Below, in pieces: positions 35,967-44,248 of a stretch of DNA of 64,000 nucleotides. Under the pieces are notes generated by a model. The model ran no database searches and had not been told where the DNA came from. It saw only the letters and a list, made by a program, of their open reading frames with translations. How positions within the stretch are numbered: the stretch's first letter is position 1; each line of letters begins with the position of its first letter. Both the position numbers and the translations under genes were made by a program. The stretch lies in assembly GCA_964579825.1 (NCBI GenBank), contig CAZOHT010000019.1, positions 3,915-67,914 of the forward strand. Reading direction: 5' to 3'. The stretch comes from SPCO01 sp964579825. Lineage in GTDB: Bacteria > Chloroflexota > Limnocylindria > Limnocylindrales > CSP1-4.

Positions 35967-37217
35967 ATGGACGGCATCCTCCCTGGATCGGTCGACACGG
36001 TCGTCATCGGTGCGGGCCAGGCTGGCCTGCTGATGAGCTGGCACCTGCAACAGGCGGGCCGGGACCACGTCGTCCTGGACCGTCGCGAGACATCGGGCGG
36101 CGGCTGGCAGGATCGCTGGGACGGGTTCCGACTCGTCGGCCCGAACTGGACCACGGACTTGCCAGGATATCCCTACACGGACCCCGACCCGGATGGGTTC
36201 ATGACCCGGGACGAGGTGATCGGGAGGATGCGTCGCTACGCCGATGTCATCGGCGCGCCGGTCCACCGTTCGACCGACGTCCTCCGCGTATCGAGCGGTG
36301 GCGCGGGCGGCCGGCGGTTCCGGCTGGAGACCTCCCGGGGCACGATCGACAGCGACGACGTGATCGTGGCCACGGGAGCCTTCCAGATCCCGAAGATCCC
36401 ATCGGCGGCAGCCGGGTTCTCGCCGCGGGTCCTCCAGCTCCATGCCCACACCTACCGGAACCCCGGGCAGTTGCCGCCGGGCGGCGTCCTCGTCGTCGGG
36501 TCCGGGCAGACCGGCGTGCAGCTCGCGGACGAACTGCGGGCGGCCGGGCGCGACGTCGTCCTGTCGGTGGGGCACTGCGGGCGCGCGCCACGGCGCTATC
36601 GCGGTCACGACTTCTTCTGGTGGTTCCGACAGCTCGTCGTGCGCGGGCCGGGGGTCGGCACGCCCCTCCCCTCGGTCGATCAGCTGGCGGATCCGCGCAT
36701 GAGATTCGCGTGCAACCCGCACCTGTCCGGACATGGCGGCGGCCACGACACGAACCTGCGCCAGATGGCGCAGGACGGGGTTCGCCTTGCCGGCCGGTTC
36801 CAGGGCGCCGACGGGGAGCGTGCCACGTTCGCCGCGGACCTCGGTGAGAACCTGCGGTTCGCCGACGGGTTCTTCGACGCCCGGTTCAAGGGACTGATCG
36901 AGTCGTTCGCCGCGCTCGCTGGGATCCCGTTGGCCGAGGACGATCGCGAGTGGCCGGACTTCGATCCGCCGGAGCTGACCGACCTCTCGCTCGATGACGC
37001 AGGGATCGGCACGGTCCTGTGGACGACGGGCTACGCCGCCGACTATGCCTGGATCGATCTGCCGATCCTCGACGATGCCGGTCTCCCACGCCACCACCGC
37101 GGGATCACGGACGTGCCGGGACTGACCTTCATCGGGCTGCTCTGGCAGCACAACAACGCGTCGGCCAACCTGCTGGGCGTGTTCGCCGACGCCGAGTACC
37201 TCGTCTCGCGCTGGTAG
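35967..37217 (+). CDS. Flavin-containing monooxygenase-like NAD(P)/FAD oxidoreductase
   Basis: A 416-residue flavoprotein. The N-terminal dinucleotide fold is TVVIGAGQAGLLMSWHL (about 11-27), the second nucleotide site GVLVVGSGQTGVQLADEL is near 178-195, and the terminal ATG-like motif is LWTTGYAADYAWI. The FxGxxxHxxx(Y/F) FMO/BVMO signature is replaced by LQLHAHTYRNPGQ, as in CzcO/MSMEG_0569-type proteins. The substrate is unknown. GGAGG four bases before the ATG fixes the start. It diverges from rny across 237 bases, where a GATACT hexamer (about 35935) is the only promoter-like word I noted. Confidence 0.82.
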   Translation: MDGILPGSVDTVVIGAGQAGLLMSWHLQQAGRDHVVLDRRETSGGGWQDRWDGFRLVGPNWTTDLPGYPYTDPDPDGFMTRDEVIGRMRRYADVIGAPVHRSTDVLRVSSGGAGGRRFRLETSRGTIDSDDVIVATGAFQIPKIPSAAAGFSPRVLQLHAHTYRNPGQLPPGGVLVVGSGQTGVQLADELRAAGRDVVLSVGHCGRAPRRYRGHDFFWWFRQLVVRGPGVGTPLPSVDQLADPRMRFACNPHLSGHGGGHDTNLRQMAQDGVRLAGRFQGADGERATFAADLGENLRFADGFFDARFKGLIESFAALAGIPLAEDDREWPDFDPPELTDLSLDDAGIGTVLWTTGYAADYAWIDLPILDDAGLPRHHRGITDVPGLTFIGLLWQHNNASANLLGVFADAEYLVSRW

Positions 37218-37280
37218 CGAACGGCTGGCCCGAGGCCGCGGCCCGCGCCTGGGCGACCGACAGGCACGTCGACCGCCGAG

Positions 37281-37952
37281 TCACGGCTCTGCGTCCGCCT
37301 CGTCCAGGGGATCTGCCTCGTCATCCGGCCCGATCCCGGCCGCAGCGGATGCCGCGACCTCGCGGCACGTCTCGGGGTCGAACCCGTTGCGCGCCAACAG
37401 CGAGTAGGCCCGGGCTCGACGCTGCCGGGGATCGGCGACGCGGGCGAGGGACCGGGCATGCCTGGCGACCAGTCGATCCGCGGCCGCTCGGTCCGCCGAG
37501 ACGACGACCGCATCCGGGTCGATCGCCCGCTCCGGGTCGGCGAGGCCCAGACCTCCGGCCCGCCGCGCGGACAGCACCTCGTCGATGACGCCCTTGTCGA
37601 GGCCCTTCTGGCCGAGCTCGACGCGGATCGCCCGCTCGCCCCGCGGTCGCGATCGGTCGCGGGACTCGACCCAGGCCTGCGCGAAGGCGGCGTCGTCGAG
37701 CATCCCGAGCTCGGTCATGCGCGTGATCGCTCCCTCGACGAGGTCGGGGCGGTAGCCGTTGGACGTCAGGCGACGACGGACCTCGGCCACCGATCGCGAA
37801 CGGACCTCCAGGAAGCGGGCCGCGGCCTCCAGCACTACCGCCGGGTCCTCGACCGCTGATCGGCGCTCACGCCGTTGGGCGAACGTCTCCCGGCGCCGTC
37901 GTGCGCCGCTGCCCGTTGCACCGCCAGGCCCGACCGGCCGTTCAGCGGCCAT
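37281..37952 (-). CDS. recX: Regulatory protein RecX
   Basis: A 223-residue RecX with its three-helix repeats: AAARFLEVRSRSVAEVRRRL, ITRMTELGMLDDAAFAQAWVESR, GERAIRVELGQKGLDKGVIDEVL and the C-terminal SLLARNGFDPETCREVA. RecX caps or destabilises RecA filaments. An acidic linker and an acidic tail are longer than in the minimal family. It follows recA by nine bases, the usual operon order. Confidence 0.9.
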   Translation of the reverse strand: MAAERPVGPGGATGSGARRRRETFAQRRERRSAVEDPAVVLEAAARFLEVRSRSVAEVRRRLTSNGYRPDLVEGAITRMTELGMLDDAAFAQAWVESRDRSRPRGERAIRVELGQKGLDKGVIDEVLSARRAGGLGLADPERAIDPDAVVVSADRAAADRLVARHARSLARVADPRQRRARAYSLLARNGFDPETCREVAASAAAGIGPDDEADPLDEADAEP

Positions 37953-37961
37953 GGACCGGAC

Positions 37962-39017
37962 CTACTCGGCCTCGGAGATGCCCTCGACCGGGATCGCGAC
38001 CTCGTTGATCTTCGTCCGGATCCGGCGCTCGATCTCCTGCGCCACGGGCGTGTTGGTCTTGAGGAACTCCTTGGACGCCTCGCGACCCTGGCCGAGCCGC
38101 GTCTCGTCGAAGTTGAACCAGGCGCCGGTCTTGCTGACGACGTCCATCGCGACGCCCACGTCCAGCAGGCCGCCTTCCTTGGAGATGCCCTCGCCGTACA
38201 TGATGTCGAACTCGGCGACACGGAAGGGAGCCGCGACCTTGTTCTTCACGACCTTGACCCGGACCCGGTTGCCGACGGACTCCGTGCCGGTCTTGATGGT
38301 CTCGACCCGGCGGATGTCCAGCCGGACCGAGGCGTAGAACTTCAGGGCCCGGCCACCCGGCGTGGTCTCCGGGTTGCCGAACATGACGCCGATCTTCTCG
38401 CGCAGCTGGTTCGTGAAGATGAGGGCCGTGTTCGAGCGTGAGACGGCCCCGGTGAGCTTGCGCAAGGCCTGGCTCATGAGCCGGGCCTGGATGCCCATGA
38501 AGCTGTCGCCCATCTCGCCTTCGATCTCGGCGCGTGGCACCAGTGCTGCGACCGAGTCGACGACGACGCAGTCGATGCCGCCGGAGCGGATGAGCGTCTC
38601 GGTGATCTCGAGGGCCTGCTCGCCGGTGTCCGGCTGGCTGACCAGGAGTTCGTCGACGTTCACACCGCAGGCACGGGCGTAGGTCGGGTCCAGGGCGTGC
38701 TCGACGTCGATGAAGGCCACGACGCCACCGCGGGCCTGCGCCTCGGCCAGGACGTGCTGGCAGACCGTCGTCTTGCCCGATGATTCCGGGCCGAAGATCT
38801 CGGTGATCCGGCCGCGCGGGATCCCGCCGACGCCGAGCGCGAGGTCGAGCGCGATCGAGCCGGTCGGGATGTAGTCCACGGCCTGGCGCTCGGCCGAGCC
38901 GAGCTTCATGATCGCGCCGCGACCGAACTGCTTCTCGATCGTCGCCAGGGCGGCGTCCACGGCCTTGCCGCGTTCGGCGGTCGCCCGCTCCGTGTTCCGT
39001 TCGTCGGTCATCGCCAT
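37962..39017 (-). CDS. recA: Recombinase RecA
   Basis: A 351-residue RecA: Walker A GPESSGKTT (near 76), Walker B VVVDSVAAL, L1 and L2 DNA-binding loops (EIEGEMGDSFMG; GNPETTPGGRALKFYASVR) and the NQLREKIGVMFG segment. It promotes strand exchange and induces the SOS response. The start is ATG 39017, with an in-frame ATG two codons later. A GAGGAG site lies about 14 bases upstream. I saw no LexA-type operator in the 70 bases upstream. recX follows. Confidence 0.97.
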   Translation of the reverse strand: MAMTDERNTERATAERGKAVDAALATIEKQFGRGAIMKLGSAERQAVDYIPTGSIALDLALGVGGIPRGRITEIFGPESSGKTTVCQHVLAEAQARGGVVAFIDVEHALDPTYARACGVNVDELLVSQPDTGEQALEITETLIRSGGIDCVVVDSVAALVPRAEIEGEMGDSFMGIQARLMSQALRKLTGAVSRSNTALIFTNQLREKIGVMFGNPETTPGGRALKFYASVRLDIRRVETIKTGTESVGNRVRVKVVKNKVAAPFRVAEFDIMYGEGISKEGGLLDVGVAMDVVSKTGAWFNFDETRLGQGREASKEFLKTNTPVAQEIERRIRTKINEVAIPVEGISEAE

Positions 39018-39090
39018 CGGTCCGTCACGCTCCTCATCCGTCCGTTGGGCCGCTCGGTGGAGCGTCGCGCGATGGCGTCCGTCCGTCCGG

Positions 39091-39264
39091 TCAGCTGTCC
39101 TCGCCCGGTCCCTCGTCGTCCACGACGACGACCGGCTTCTCCTTGCGCGGCTTGCGGATCACCTCGACGTTCGCCGGAGGGTCCATCAGCGGCGACAGCT
39201 TGGGCTGACCGGACTTCGCCTTCGGCTTCTTCTTTTCCTTGCTCGGCCGATCCCGTGAGCCCAT
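39091..39264 (-). CDS. 57-residue basic/acidic bipartite small protein upstream of recA
   Basis: ATG 39264 to TGA 39091. The N-terminal 25 residues are Lys/Pro-rich (RPSKEKKKPKAKSGQPKL), the middle is PLMDPPANVEVIRKPRKEKP, and the end is VVVVDDEGPGEDS. There is no hydrophobic core, so it is probably disordered. It lies between tgt and recA on the same strand. The N-terminus echoes the 23-residue micro-protein at 5775. Codon choice is GC-rich at third positions like real genes here. Function is unknown. Confidence 0.55.
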   Translation of the reverse strand: MGSRDRPSKEKKKPKAKSGQPKLSPLMDPPANVEVIRKPRKEKPVVVVDDEGPGEDS

Positions 39265-39306
39265 GGGTGCGCCTCCGCGTCGTCATCGAAGCTACTCGGA
39301 GTCCCT

Positions 39307-40482
39307 TCACGCCGACTGCACCGCGCCTTCACTGCGGCTCATCTGACCTGCGCGCAGGCGCAGGTCGGGGAGCGCTGCTGGGAAGGAACCGGCCTCGATC
39401 GCGCGTCGGATCCTGGCCATGAAGTCTAGGGTGAAGGTCAGGTTGTGACAAGTCGCGAGCCGGTATCCCAGGAGCTCCTTCGCCCGGAACAGGTGGGCCA
39501 GATAGGCCCGCGAGAAGTGCCGGCAGGCGAGGCACGGACAGTCGTCCTGGACCGGGTCCGGATCGTCCAGGAAGGCCTGGTTCCGGATGTTGATGCGGCC
39601 GCCCGGGATCCACAGCTGGCCGTTTCGCGCGACCCTCGCCGGCAGGACCGAGTCGAACAGGTCCACGCCCCGATCCACGGCGTCCAGGATGTCACCCGGC
39701 GACCCGAGACCCATCAGGTAGCGCGGCCGCGGATCGTCCGCCAGGAGCGGAACGACGACATCCAGGGCCGTCCCGCGCTGGATGGGCGTCTCGTCCCCGG
39801 CCAGACCGCCGATGCAGATGCCGTCGACCGGCAGGTCCGCGATGAACCGGGTCGACGCCGCCCGCAGGTCGGGTTCCAGGCCGCCCTGCACGATCCCGAA
39901 CAGCGCCTGGTCCCGGCGAGTGTGGGCCGTCACGCACCGCTCGGCCCAGCGATGGGTCCGCTCGGTCGCGTCGGCCACGACGGCCCGGGGCGACGACGGG
40001 AACACGGGCTGGTCGAACGCCACGGCGATGTCCGAGCCGAGCGCTTCCTGGACCGCTGTCGCCAGCTCTGGCGTGAACGTGTGGGTGGAACCGTCGATGT
40101 GGCTGCGAAAGGTCACGCCGGCCTCGTCGACGACGCGCAGGTCGCCCAGCGACACGACCTGGAAGCCGCCGGAGTCGGTGAGGATCGGCCCGTCCCAGTC
40201 CATGAACCGGTGGAGCCCACCGAGCCGCGCGATCCGCTCGTGCCCGGGACGCAGGTACAGGTGGTACGTGTTCGACAGGATGATCGAGGCACCGACCGCA
40301 CGGATGTCGTCCGGCGACAGCGCCTTGACGGTGGCGTTCGTCCCGACCGGCATGAACTGCGGCGTCTCGACCGTGCCATGGGCAAGCGTCAGCGTGCCGG
40401 CCCGTGCCCGCGTCGAACCGTCGACCGGGGGCGGCGTGGTGACCTCGTATCGAGCGGCCGCGCCGACGTACGGTCCGGTCAC
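39307..40482 (-). CDS. tgt: Queuine/preQ1 tRNA-ribosyltransferase
   Basis: A 391-residue TGT that exchanges guanine 34 of GUN tRNAs for preQ1. Motifs are the catalytic TDSGGFQV Asp, SHIDGSTHTFTPE, FGIVQGG, GGLAGDE, the nucleophile region VDLFDSVLPAR and the zinc site CPCLAC followed by HF...H. The start is the GTG at 40482, which overlaps the ruvB stop (GTGA). Queuosine synthesis genes are not in the window. Pairing with ruvB is a conserved bacterial arrangement. Confidence 0.95.
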   Translation of the reverse strand: MTGPYVGAAARYEVTTPPPVDGSTRARAGTLTLAHGTVETPQFMPVGTNATVKALSPDDIRAVGASIILSNTYHLYLRPGHERIARLGGLHRFMDWDGPILTDSGGFQVVSLGDLRVVDEAGVTFRSHIDGSTHTFTPELATAVQEALGSDIAVAFDQPVFPSSPRAVVADATERTHRWAERCVTAHTRRDQALFGIVQGGLEPDLRAASTRFIADLPVDGICIGGLAGDETPIQRGTALDVVVPLLADDPRPRYLMGLGSPGDILDAVDRGVDLFDSVLPARVARNGQLWIPGGRINIRNQAFLDDPDPVQDDCPCLACRHFSRAYLAHLFRAKELLGYRLATCHNLTFTLDFMARIRRAIEAGSFPAALPDLRLRAGQMSRSEGAVQSA

Positions 40483-41558
40483 TCGTCCGCCGGCGGTGGG
40501 TCGTCCCACAGCCCCACCAGGGTCGGGTCCGCTCGACGCGGCGGCGGGATCTCGTAGCCGAGCGCGGCCATGTGGGTCCGCGCCAGCTCGGTCGCGATGC
40601 GGCCCTGGGGCGTCCGGTCGATGAAGCCGAGGCGCAGGAGGAACGGCTCGTACACGTCCTCGATGGTCTCGATCTCCTCGGACAGGACCGCCGCCAGCGC
40701 AGCGACGCCGACCGGGCCGGACCCGAACTTCTGGATGATCGCCGCCAGCAGCTTGCGGTCCGTGGAGTCCAGCCCTTCGTCGTCGATCTCCATCGCCCGC
40801 ATCGCGGCGGTCGCGGTCGCCTCGTCCACGCGGCCGTCGCCGTGCACCTCGGCGTGGTCGCGGACGCGCTTCAGCAGCCGGTTCACGATGCGCGGGGTCC
40901 CTCGTCCCCGACGCGCGATCGCGACCGAGGCGGCGGGTTCGATCTCGACACCCAGGATGGCGGCCGACCGATCGACGATGGCCGTCAACTCGGCATCGGT
41001 GTAGAAGTCGAGGCGATAGGTCGCCCCGAACCGATCGCGCAGCGGGCTGCTGATCCGACCGGCTCGCGTGGTCGCGCCGACGACGGTGAACGGCTTCAGG
41101 CTGAGCCGGAGCGACCTCGCCGACGGCCCCTTGCCGATCATCACGTCCAGCGCGTAGTCCTCCATCGCCGGATAGAGGATCTCCTCCACGGCCCGGTTCA
41201 GCCGGTGGATCTCATCGATGAACAGGACATCCCGTTCGTCGAGCGAGGTCAGGATCGCGGCGAGGTCGCCCGCCCGCTCCACGGCTGGGCCAGACGTGTA
41301 GCGCACGTTGACGCCCAGCTCGCGCGCGATGATCGTCGCGAGCGTGGTCTTGCCCAGACCCGGCGGGCCGTACAGGAGGACATGATCGGCCGCCTCTCCC
41401 CGGCCCCGGGCCGCCTGGAGCAGGACCGACAGGTTCGCCTTGACCTCGCGCTGGCCGATGTACTCGTCCAGGGTCCGCGGTCGCAGGGTCCCTTCGATGA
41501 TGAGGTCGCCCTCGGCCTCCGGGTCCGCCGACAGGATGCGGGAAAGGTCGTCCGTCAC
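40479..41558 (-). CDS. ruvB: Holliday junction branch-migration ATPase RuvB
   Basis: A 359-residue AAA+ motor. Walker A is GPPGLGKTT (near 64), Walker B LFIDEIHRLN, sensor 1 GATTRAG, and the Arg finger lies in SSPLRDRFG. The C-terminal winged helix includes RTPQGRIAT. It drives branch migration with RuvA, encoded with ruvC less than 1 kb away but in a separate unit split off by an Rrf2 regulator. GTG start at 41558. Confidence 0.96.
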   Translation of the reverse strand: MTDDLSRILSADPEAEGDLIIEGTLRPRTLDEYIGQREVKANLSVLLQAARGRGEAADHVLLYGPPGLGKTTLATIIARELGVNVRYTSGPAVERAGDLAAILTSLDERDVLFIDEIHRLNRAVEEILYPAMEDYALDVMIGKGPSARSLRLSLKPFTVVGATTRAGRISSPLRDRFGATYRLDFYTDAELTAIVDRSAAILGVEIEPAASVAIARRGRGTPRIVNRLLKRVRDHAEVHGDGRVDEATATAAMRAMEIDDEGLDSTDRKLLAAIIQKFGSGPVGVAALAAVLSEEIETIEDVYEPFLLRLGFIDRTPQGRIATELARTHMAALGYEIPPPRRADPTLVGLWDDPPPADE

Positions 41559-41648
41559 GCGCGGAGTCTAGCACAGTCCGATGCCCGTTTCGCACGGATG
41601 TTCACATCGGTGCGACGCATCGCCGACTATCTCGGTAGGTATTCCGGC

Positions 41649-41660
41649 TACGATGGCGCC
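41649..41660 (+). promoter_or_regulatory. Candidate leaderless promoter of the Rrf2 gene
   Basis: TACGAT (41649-41654) ends six bases before the ATG at 41661. A weak dyad with GCCG and CGGC ends spans about 41620-41648 and overlaps the -35 position, where an autoregulating Rrf2 protein could bind. Confidence 0.45.
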
Positions 41661-42137
41661 ATGCGACTGTCCCGCCGTTCCGAGTACGGCCTGCGCGCGC
41701 TCGTCGACCTCATCCGCCACGAAGGCGAGGGGCCGATCCCCCTGGCGACCCTGGCCGAGCGCAACCGCCTGCCGGCGAAGTTCCTCGAGCAGATCATGGC
41801 CACGCTCAAGCACGCCGGCCTCGTCCGGACGACCCTCGGGGCGCACGGCGGGTACGCCATCGCCGCGGACCCGGAGACGGTCTCGCTGGGCCGGGTCATC
41901 CGGCTCCTCGACGGCGCCCTGGCTCCCCTCCCCTGCGTCTCGCTCCGCTACTACGAGTCGTGTTCCTGCCCAGACGAGGCGACCTGTCCGCTGCGCGATG
42001 CGATGATCGATGTCCGTGACGCGATGCTCGAGATCCTCGACAGGGAATCACTCGCGCACCTGGCCGCTCGCGAAGGCCGCGAATCGATCGATCCGCGCGG
42101 CCGCCACGCTGACGCCCTGGCGGGTCTCCGACCGTAG
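41661..42137 (+). CDS. Rrf2 family transcriptional regulator with Cys cluster
   Basis: A 158-residue winged-helix protein. The N-terminus MRLSRRSEYGLRALVDLIRH, then IPLATLAERNRLPAKFLEQIMATLKHAGLV, is the Rrf2 DNA-binding domain. Cys92, Cys101, Cys103 and Cys109 cluster in the position where IscR and NsrR hold a 2Fe-2S or 4Fe-4S cluster, so an iron-sulfur or redox sensor is likely. No isc/suf genes are near, so the targets are unknown. It stands alone between ruvB and ruvA. Confidence 0.88.
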   Translation: MRLSRRSEYGLRALVDLIRHEGEGPIPLATLAERNRLPAKFLEQIMATLKHAGLVRTTLGAHGGYAIAADPETVSLGRVIRLLDGALAPLPCVSLRYYESCSCPDEATCPLRDAMIDVRDAMLEILDRESLAHLAAREGRESIDPRGRHADALAGLRP

Positions 42138-42189
42138 GTCGAGGCCGCCGGTCCCGCCCTCGAGTCCCTCGATCCCGCCCTCGAGGCGC

Positions 42190-42789
42190 TCAGTCCCGGA
42201 CGAGGCTCCGAAGGGCGGCCTTGACGCGATCCTCGAGCGTGCTCCCGACACCGACCTCCGAGAGCGCGGCCCGTGACGCGTCGCGCGCCTCGCCCAGGGA
42301 GTAGCCCAGCGCCTGGAGGGCGGCCACGATCTCGCCTTCGCCCGCGGTCGCTCCGGGCAGGCCCCCGGCTGCGGCCACGGAGACGCCCGCCGCGGTCACC
42401 TTCTCCTTGAGTTCGAAGATGATCCGCTCCGCGAGCTTCTTGCCGACGCCCGGCACCGAGACGAGGACGGCCTGGTCCTGCGACATGATCGCGAGCTGGA
42501 GGTCGGCCGTCGGACGGCTACCGACGATCGCCAGCGCGACCTTCGGTCCGACGCCGTTCACCGTGATCAGCAGAAGGAAGAATCCGAGCTCGTCCGCCGT
42601 CCGGAACCCGTAGAGCGCCTGCTGGTCCTCGCGAACGAGGTGGTAGGTGTGGAGCTTGAGCCGGCCGCCCGGTTGCGCCGCAGCGAGGATGGCCGGGGCG
42701 GCGAACACGCGATACCCGATCCCGCCGACCTCGATGACGAGGGAATCGAACGCGACCGCGCCGACCGTCCCCTCGACCGAGGCGATCAC
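42190..42789 (-). CDS. ruvA: Holliday junction branch-migration protein RuvA
   Basis: A 199-residue RuvA: an OB-fold domain (IASVEGTV...YHLVREDQQALYGF), two helix-hairpin-helix motifs (TVNGVGPKVALAI; VPGVGKKLAERIIFEL) and a C-terminal UBA-like domain III (EIVAALQALGYSLGEARDA) that contacts RuvB. It binds four-way junctions as a tetramer. GTG start at 42789, 15 bases after the ruvC stop. Confidence 0.95.
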   Translation of the reverse strand: MIASVEGTVGAVAFDSLVIEVGGIGYRVFAAPAILAAAQPGGRLKLHTYHLVREDQQALYGFRTADELGFFLLLITVNGVGPKVALAIVGSRPTADLQLAIMSQDQAVLVSVPGVGKKLAERIIFELKEKVTAAGVSVAAAGGLPGATAGEGEIVAALQALGYSLGEARDASRAALSEVGVGSTLEDRVKAALRSLVRD

Positions 42790-42804
42790 CGGGCGGTCAT
42801 CCGG

Positions 42805-43407
42805 TCAGGACGCGTTGCGCTTCGCGGTGCGTTCCGCGGCCAGGGCCTCGCGCACGGCCCGGTCGTAGCCCGTTTCGGCACGATCGATCGGGGCGATCGC
42901 GGCGCGGTCCATGACGGCGGCCGTGTGGACCTGGCCGAAGCGCTCGCGGTTGGCCGCCCACGCCGCGATGGCGAGCGCGTCGGCCGCATCGTCCGGGCGA
43001 GGCAGCTCCGCCATGCCGAGCACCAGCTGGACCATCCGGGCGACCTGGTCCTTGTCGGCCGCGCCATACCCGGCGATGGCGCTCTTGACCTCGCTGGGCG
43101 TCGCCTCGCGGATCGGGACGTCGTGCTGGGCCGCGGCCAGCAACACGACGCCGCGCGCCTGGCCGACCCCGAATGCCGTCTGGACGTTCTTCGAGAAGAA
43201 CAGGCGCTCGATGCCCATCAGCCCGGGCTTGTGCAAGGCGATGAGGTCGTCGACCAGCCCGTGGATGGCGAGGAGTCGCTCCGGGAGGGGCAGGTCGGGA
43301 CTGGTGACGAGGCAACCGTGGTCCACCTCGCGCAACCGGCTGCCGGTCCGCTCGATGATCCCGTAGCCCAGCGCCGCCGTCCCCGGGTCGATGCCCAGGA
43401 TGATCAC
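42805..43407 (-). CDS. ruvC: Crossover junction endodeoxyribonuclease RuvC
   Basis: A 200-residue resolvase of the RNase H fold. Catalytic acids are in ILGIDPGTAALGYG (Asp6), MGIERLFFSKN (Glu) and PDDAADALAIA (Asp pair). A C-terminal basic extension past the usual about 170 residues is Ala/Arg-rich. The GTG at 43407 overlaps the stop of yebC (GTGA), a conserved yebC-ruvC-ruvA order. Confidence 0.95.
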   Translation of the reverse strand: MIILGIDPGTAALGYGIIERTGSRLREVDHGCLVTSPDLPLPERLLAIHGLVDDLIALHKPGLMGIERLFFSKNVQTAFGVGQARGVVLLAAAQHDVPIREATPSEVKSAIAGYGAADKDQVARMVQLVLGMAELPRPDDAADALAIAAWAANRERFGQVHTAAVMDRAAIAPIDRAETGYDRAVREALAAERTAKRNAS

Positions 43408-44156
43408 CCGGCGACCTCGGCGTAGACGTCTTCGGGGATGTCGAAATTGGCGGTCACGCGCTGGACGTCGTCGAGGTCCTCGAGCAGCTCGATCAGCCGC
43501 AGCGCCGAGCGGGCCTTGCCCGAGTCCAGTTCGACCGTCTGCTTGGCGATCATCGCGGACTCGGCGGACTCGACCTTGATCCCGGCCGACTCGAGTGCGG
43601 CCCGAACGGCCTGCAGGTCGCCGGGCGACGTGTAGATCTCGATGCTCTCATCGGCATCGGTGTCGACGTCCTCGGCTCCGGCGTCGATGGCCGCCAGGGC
43701 GACCTCATCGGCATCCACCCCGGTCTTCGGCACGGAGATCAGGCCACGCGGCTCGAATTGCCAGGCGACGGCGCCGGATCCGGCCAGCTGGCCGCCGCTC
43801 TTGACGAACATGGAGCGAACGTCCGCCGCGGTCCGGTTCTTGTTGTCGGTCTGGGTCTCGACCAGGACGGCGACGCCGCCGGGGCCGTAGCCCTCGTACA
43901 CGATCTCCTCGAACTGCTCCACGTCGCCGCTGCCGGTCGCCTTGTCGATCGTCCGCTTGATGTTGTCGGCGGGCATGTTGACCGACCGGGCCTTCTCGAT
44001 CGCGAGGCGGAGCCGGTAGTTGGCGTCGGGATCGCCGCCGCCCTGGCGGGCCGCCACCGAGATCTCGCGGGCGACCTTCGTGAACAGGGCGCCGCGCTTC
44101 GCATCGGTGATGCCCTTGGCGCGCTTGATCGTGGACCACTTGGAATGACCTGACAT
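43404..44156 (-). CDS. yebC: YebC/PmpR (TACO1) family protein
   Basis: A 250-residue protein with the invariant MSGHSKWSTIKRAKGITDAKR start, ARSVNMPADNIKRTIDKATG and YEGYGPGGVAVLVETQTDN. YebC-type proteins act as transcription regulators in some bacteria and as ribosome-associated factors that ease translation of proline stretches. It is the first gene of the yebC-ruvC-ruvA unit. On the minus strand a TATACT hexamer lies ten bases before the ATG and a divergent TATCAT serves the EF-G paralogue. Confidence 0.95.
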   Translation of the reverse strand: MSGHSKWSTIKRAKGITDAKRGALFTKVAREISVAARQGGGDPDANYRLRLAIEKARSVNMPADNIKRTIDKATGSGDVEQFEEIVYEGYGPGGVAVLVETQTDNKNRTAADVRSMFVKSGGQLAGSGAVAWQFEPRGLISVPKTGVDADEVALAAIDAGAEDVDTDADESIEIYTSPGDLQAVRAALESAGIKVESAESAMIAKQTVELDSGKARSALRLIELLEDLDDVQRVTANFDIPEDVYAEVAG

Positions 44157-44166
44157 CGCGGGGCGG

Positions 44167-44184
44167 AGTATAGCCGACTATCAT
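44167..44184. promoter_or_regulatory. Divergent yebC / EF-G paralogue promoter region
   Basis: Minus-strand TATACT (44172-44167) and plus-strand TATCAT (44179-44184) lie back to back, separated by six bases. The plus-strand hexamer overlaps an in-frame ATG (44183), which therefore cannot be transcribed from it, so the real EF-G-paralogue start must be downstream. Confidence 0.45.
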
Positions 44185-44248
44185 GGCTGGACCGCCTCCC
44201 CCATCAGACATCCCGGTCGCGCTACGCAGCAGAAGGACCGATGCGCCG

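Noticed and set aside
42137..42190. Direct repeat of TCCCGCCCTCGAG between the Rrf2 gene and ruvA as a regulatory element
   Set aside because: Two copies 21 bases apart lie between convergent stops, have no hairpin with a T-run, and are easily explained by short slippage.
44183..44248. ATG 44183 as start of the EF-G paralogue
   Set aside because: It overlaps the only good -10 hexamer (TATCAT 44179-44184), and the extra 22 residues are Pro/Arg-rich without family similarity. ATG 44249 has a ribosome site.
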